Virus record (IMG/VR): IMGVR_UViG_3300045970_000474
Coordinates: 1 to 26,349 of that record
Direction: 5' to 3' (one strand)
DNA from: a virus
DNA: 26,349 nucleotides
Part shown: positions 23,663-26,349 of the stretch, in pieces
How the letters are laid out: every line of letters starts with the position of its first letter
How positions within the stretch are numbered: position 1 is the first letter of the stretch
The notes under the pieces: model-generated
The model's input: only the letters and a program-made list of their open reading frames with translations
Told to the model about the DNA's origin: nothing
Database searches by the model: none
Program-made: the position numbers and the translations under genes

Positions 23663-25909
23663 ATGGCCGACTCTGATTGTTTTATCTACGGGCTTGTAGA
23701 CCCCCAGTACCGAGACGACTTGGTTAGAGGTCTCCGGTACATCGGACAGAGCAGCGTTGGAATGAAACGCCCTAAATCCCATATGGAGGATTGGGCGCAA
23801 GAGCACGATACCAACAAGCACAAGGTTTACTGGGTTCGTAAGCTTAAAGGGTTGGGGTTAGAGCCAGAAATTGTAGTGTTGGCGCGTGTAGCTCTTCCCT
23901 CTGAGCTAGATGCTCTTGAGATTAAGCTGATTGCGCACCACAAATCTCTTGGGTGTGACCTAATTAATCTCACCGAGGGAGGTGGCGGTAGGAGGGGATT
24001 TGAGCACTCGGAAGAGACACGGAAGCTGATTTCGGATTCCAAGGTAGGTGTTTCTAAAAGCAGTACGGCGGGGTTTATCGATGTTACTGAAGTACTGTGT
24101 GACGCTTGGAGTCCTGTTAAAGCTTGGTGGTTGGGGGCTGCGTTTGGTCGCTGTACAGTGGATAACTCCATAGGGAGTCGTTGGGTTACCTTCTCTTCTG
24201 GTTCTTTGGAGTTAGTAGAGAAGTGGTCTAGCGTGCTCAGAATCGATGCCGCTCGCATACAGAAGCGAGCGGACTCTGAGTGTTGGACCCTGGAGTTCGG
24301 GGATGTGCGCCTCACTGAGTGGCTAGCACTGACCTATGGGTTAGACGCTAAGTACAATGGGACGTTGTTGTGGCCAAGGGACCTTCCGGAAGAGCTTAGT
24401 CACGAGTTTATTCGCGGACTTTGGGATGCTAAAGGCACTATCAGGCGCGTCACACGCCCGGGTAGGTCCATCACCGCACCTAGAGCCTCTTTGTTATTTA
24501 ATAGCGAGCCTTTTATTCTCAGTCTTGTGGCGCATACACAAGGTTGGCTATTAAAGACCGAGGGTACTCCTGCAAGCGGGGCTTACGCAGGCCGGGTTTA
24601 CTATGGAGCTGAGCGCTCTGGAGCGAAGGTACCCCCATTTCTTCAATGGGTATACGCCAATGCTCCAGAGCCTTTGCGACTTAACTCCAACTACGAGCTG
24701 GCACTTAAACTATGCGAGGAGTTTGAGCAGTTGCTGCGCTCTTGCGGCAAGTGCGGCAAACCCGCTGTGCTGGGAGCTGAGTTGTGTCGCGGGTGTTCGA
24801 AGCGAAAATGGGAGAATATTAGCTGTGCATGTGGGGCTCCTAAAATAGTAGCTAAGGGTTTGTGCCGCGTTTGCTACCAGCGTACTTGGGTCAAGTCTGG
24901 TAGGGCCAAACCTTGGCACAGTGAAGACCCTGCTATTGCGCGGTTAAACGCTTACGCGGTGCCTGAGTGGCAGAAACTGGCTCCAGAGCTACAAAAAGCA
25001 GAAACCTCCAAACTAGCGTCCGTATACAAAGGTAGGGGGTTCCCTTGGTACCTAACTGAGCGCCCAGAAGAAGACCCATTGGGCAAGGTCAGGAAGGGCT
25101 CCATTAAGGAGACCGACTCGATAATCGGCGCCGTCAGTTGGGTCGGACAGAGGACCTGCCTACGGTTTCACCCTCACAGGTTAGAGGCAAAACATCGCAG
25201 CAACATGGTTTCTGTTGCGGAAGCCTTTGATGACCCGAAATGGGTTGAGCGCGCTATACGGCTTCAATTACGGCATGGTGACCCTGTTGTACCGCTCAGA
25301 GTCTATAGGGCGATGTCTGCTATTTTGAAGGGGCCTCTCAATTTCCCTCCAGTACTAGCTCGCTGGATTGTAGACAAGTTTGCGCCAGAAAATGGAGTGG
25401 TTTTAGACCCCTGTGCTGGATACGGGGGCAGGCTGCTAGGGGCAGTTTCTAGCCGCAGAAACATCACTTATGTTGGGTATGATGTGGAGCCTAAGACGGT
25501 AGAGGGGAACCAAAAACTAGCTAAGCATCTAGAGGTGTCTTCGAGAGCAGGGGTGGAACTGCTCGGTGTGGAAGCTGTGCCCGAATATCCGAAGGCGGAT
25601 CTTGTGATGACTAGCCCGCCTTACTACAACGCAGAGTACTATGGCTCTTGTGCTGAGATTACTCTTCAGAAGTACACGAGCATCCGGGAGTGGCTTGATG
25701 GGTTTTTGAGAGTTCTAATCCGTAAAAGCCTGGCTGCGGCGCCACTCTTTCTGCTGAATATCGGTGCTGTCAAAGATTGCGACCTCCCTGAAGAGGCGGT
25801 ACGGCTAGCTACGGAGGAGGGGTTTAAGCTAAAAGCTCGTTGGACTTGGCAGACTGCCACCTTTGGTAACGTGGCCTCAAAGGAACGCTTGTTGTTGTTC
25901 GAGCGCTGA
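23663..25909 (+). CDS. GIY-YIG / degenerate LAGLIDADG / Cys-cluster / DNA methyltransferase fusion
   Basis: The 748-residue chain has four modules. Residues 6-107 are a GIY-YIG nuclease of the IYGLVDP/RYIGQS type with Y9, Y26, R36, H40, E86 and N102 in place, followed by a NUMOD3-like HSEETRKLISDSKVG (115-129). Residues about 150-290 resemble a LAGLIDADG domain (WWLGAAFG at 155-162, FIRGLWDAKG at 249-258), but both catalytic Asp positions are Arg/Lys. Two Cys clusters follow (C361, C364, C375, C378; C388, C390, C401, C404). Residues about 490-748 are a DNA methyltransferase with DPCAGYGG (582-589) and TSPPYY (650-655), typical of amino-methylating (N4-C or N6-A) enzymes. It stands alone behind the capsid terminator, as mobile cargo would. 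The biological role is inferred. Confidence 0.85.
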   Translation: MADSDCFIYGLVDPQYRDDLVRGLRYIGQSSVGMKRPKSHMEDWAQEHDTNKHKVYWVRKLKGLGLEPEIVVLARVALPSELDALEIKLIAHHKSLGCDLINLTEGGGGRRGFEHSEETRKLISDSKVGVSKSSTAGFIDVTEVLCDAWSPVKAWWLGAAFGRCTVDNSIGSRWVTFSSGSLELVEKWSSVLRIDAARIQKRADSECWTLEFGDVRLTEWLALTYGLDAKYNGTLLWPRDLPEELSHEFIRGLWDAKGTIRRVTRPGRSITAPRASLLFNSEPFILSLVAHTQGWLLKTEGTPASGAYAGRVYYGAERSGAKVPPFLQWVYANAPEPLRLNSNYELALKLCEEFEQLLRSCGKCGKPAVLGAELCRGCSKRKWENISCACGAPKIVAKGLCRVCYQRTWVKSGRAKPWHSEDPAIARLNAYAVPEWQKLAPELQKAETSKLASVYKGRGFPWYLTERPEEDPLGKVRKGSIKETDSIIGAVSWVGQRTCLRFHPHRLEAKHRSNMVSVAEAFDDPKWVERAIRLQLRHGDPVVPLRVYRAMSAILKGPLNFPPVLARWIVDKFAPENGVVLDPCAGYGGRLLGAVSSRRNITYVGYDVEPKTVEGNQKLAKHLEVSSRAGVELLGVEAVPEYPKADLVMTSPPYYNAEYYGSCAEITLQKYTSIREWLDGFLRVLIRKSLAAAPLFLLNIGAVKDCDLPEEAVRLATEEGFKLKARWTWQTATFGNVASKERLLLFER

Positions 25910-25935
25910 TACTCACAAGCTAAGGTGCTAAACTC

Positions 25936-25951
25936 GCGACCACATGGTCGC
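25936..25951. promoter_or_regulatory. Intergenic palindrome, copy 3
   Basis: GCGACCACATGGTCGC differs from copy 1 by one central base (G to A), leaving two perfect 7-bp arms around CA. It lies 26 bp after the fusion-gene stop and 9 bp before AAAGGA, the ribosome binding site of the next gene. Confidence 0.75.
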
Positions 25952-25972
25952 TGGCTACAGAAAGGACGTTAC

Positions 25973-26349
25973 ATGGCAACGGCATCGGACATTCTGAGAG
26001 AGCTAGAGGACATTGGGGCGGTAGGCGGAAAAGTAGTGGCGCCCGCACCTCGTAAGGTTGTTGTACCTCCCGCGCCTTTTATACCTACCGCTTCTGTAGA
26101 GGCTGTGGCGGCATGCGGGCTCTCTTCTCCGCCTAAGGTGAACAAGGTGCTCGTTGGTTTTGCGGACCAGCTAGAGCTTTTGGAGGGCGCCTTGAAGGGG
26201 ATGCTGTCTTGGTGCGCTCTGGCTAGGGAACAGCTTCTTCAGCAAGCTGTTGCGGTAGATGAACCTGAATATGAGGAGCAGCCGGAGCTAGATTTAGAGG
26301 GGGCTCGGGATAGCCGCGCAGCTGAAGATGAGGAAGCTGGGGAGGACGA
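25973..26349 (+). CDS. Hypothetical protein, cut by the right edge
   Basis: The ORF starts at ATG 25973 with AAAGGA 6 nt upstream and stays open to the window end (125 codons visible). The product begins MATASDILRELEDIGAVG, continues with a Pro/Val/Ala-rich stretch, then a helix around NKVLVGFADQLELLEGALKG, and becomes very acidic by residue 97 onward. There is no catalytic motif and no membrane segment. The palindrome just upstream suggests separate regulation from the methyltransferase fusion. Function unknown. Confidence 0.7.
   Translation, partial: MATASDILRELEDIGAVGGKVVAPAPRKVVVPPAPFIPTASVEAVAACGLSSPPKVNKVLVGFADQLELLEGALKGMLSWCALAREQLLQQAVAVDEPEYEEQPELDLEGARDSRAAEDEEAGED

Noticed and set aside
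1-26349. tRNA genes, CRISPR arrays, integrase or attachment sites
   Set aside because: I saw no cloverleaf-like segment, no regularly spaced direct repeats and no recombinase motifs; small or unusual tRNAs could still be missed without a folding search.

Overview
This window is a stretch of a tailed-phage (Caudoviricetes) genome whose head genes follow the T4-type myovirus plan. All credible genes lie on the + strand, are packed tightly (several ATGA or TAATG stop/start overlaps), and often begin with GTG. The recognisable hallmark genes are a large terminase, a gp20-like portal, a gp21-like prohead protease and a gp23-like major capsid protein. The host cannot be read from the sequence. I saw no tRNA, rRNA, CRISPR array or integrase.

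Layout. (1) 1-1153: four small ORFs, three of them Cys-rich and possibly zinc-binding. (2) 1189-4841: an ATP-dependent DNA ligase, two related free-standing HNH endonucleases flanking three small genes, and a calcineurin-like phosphoesterase. (3) 4988-9592: one giant 1534-residue protein with a duplicated N-terminal domain, Pro-rich linkers, winged-helix-like segments, a lipid/protein-kinase-like domain and a C-terminal ADP-ribosyltransferase-like domain; it may be a virion-packaged effector. (4) 9613-23496: the packaging and head module. It holds a candidate small terminase, TerL with an HNH intein in its nuclease active site, a small helical protein, a portal with two inteins (LAGLIDADG and HNH), two probable head/core proteins, a protease fused to a coiled-coil scaffold, and the major capsid protein followed by a very strong intrinsic terminator. 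(5) 23663-25909: a 748-residue fusion of GIY-YIG nuclease, degenerate LAGLIDADG, two Cys clusters and a DNA methyltransferase. (6) A further gene runs off the right edge.

Two things stand out. The first is the density of homing-type elements: three inteins, two free HNH genes and one GIY-YIG/LAGLIDADG/methyltransferase fusion in 26 kb, from three nuclease families. The fusion is the best candidate for an undescribed system, because it joins a homing-type nuclease to a DNA methyltransferase in one chain. The second is a 16-bp palindrome, GCGACCACGTGGTCGC, found three times, always just after a stop codon and just before the next gene start; it looks like a phage-specific regulatory site.

How the genes work together: small terminase candidate, TerL and portal package DNA; the protease-scaffold and core proteins build and mature the prohead of gp23-like subunits; ligase and phosphoesterase probably serve nucleic-acid metabolism; the giant protein may be delivered with the DNA. 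Function calls come from motifs read by eye, with no database search.
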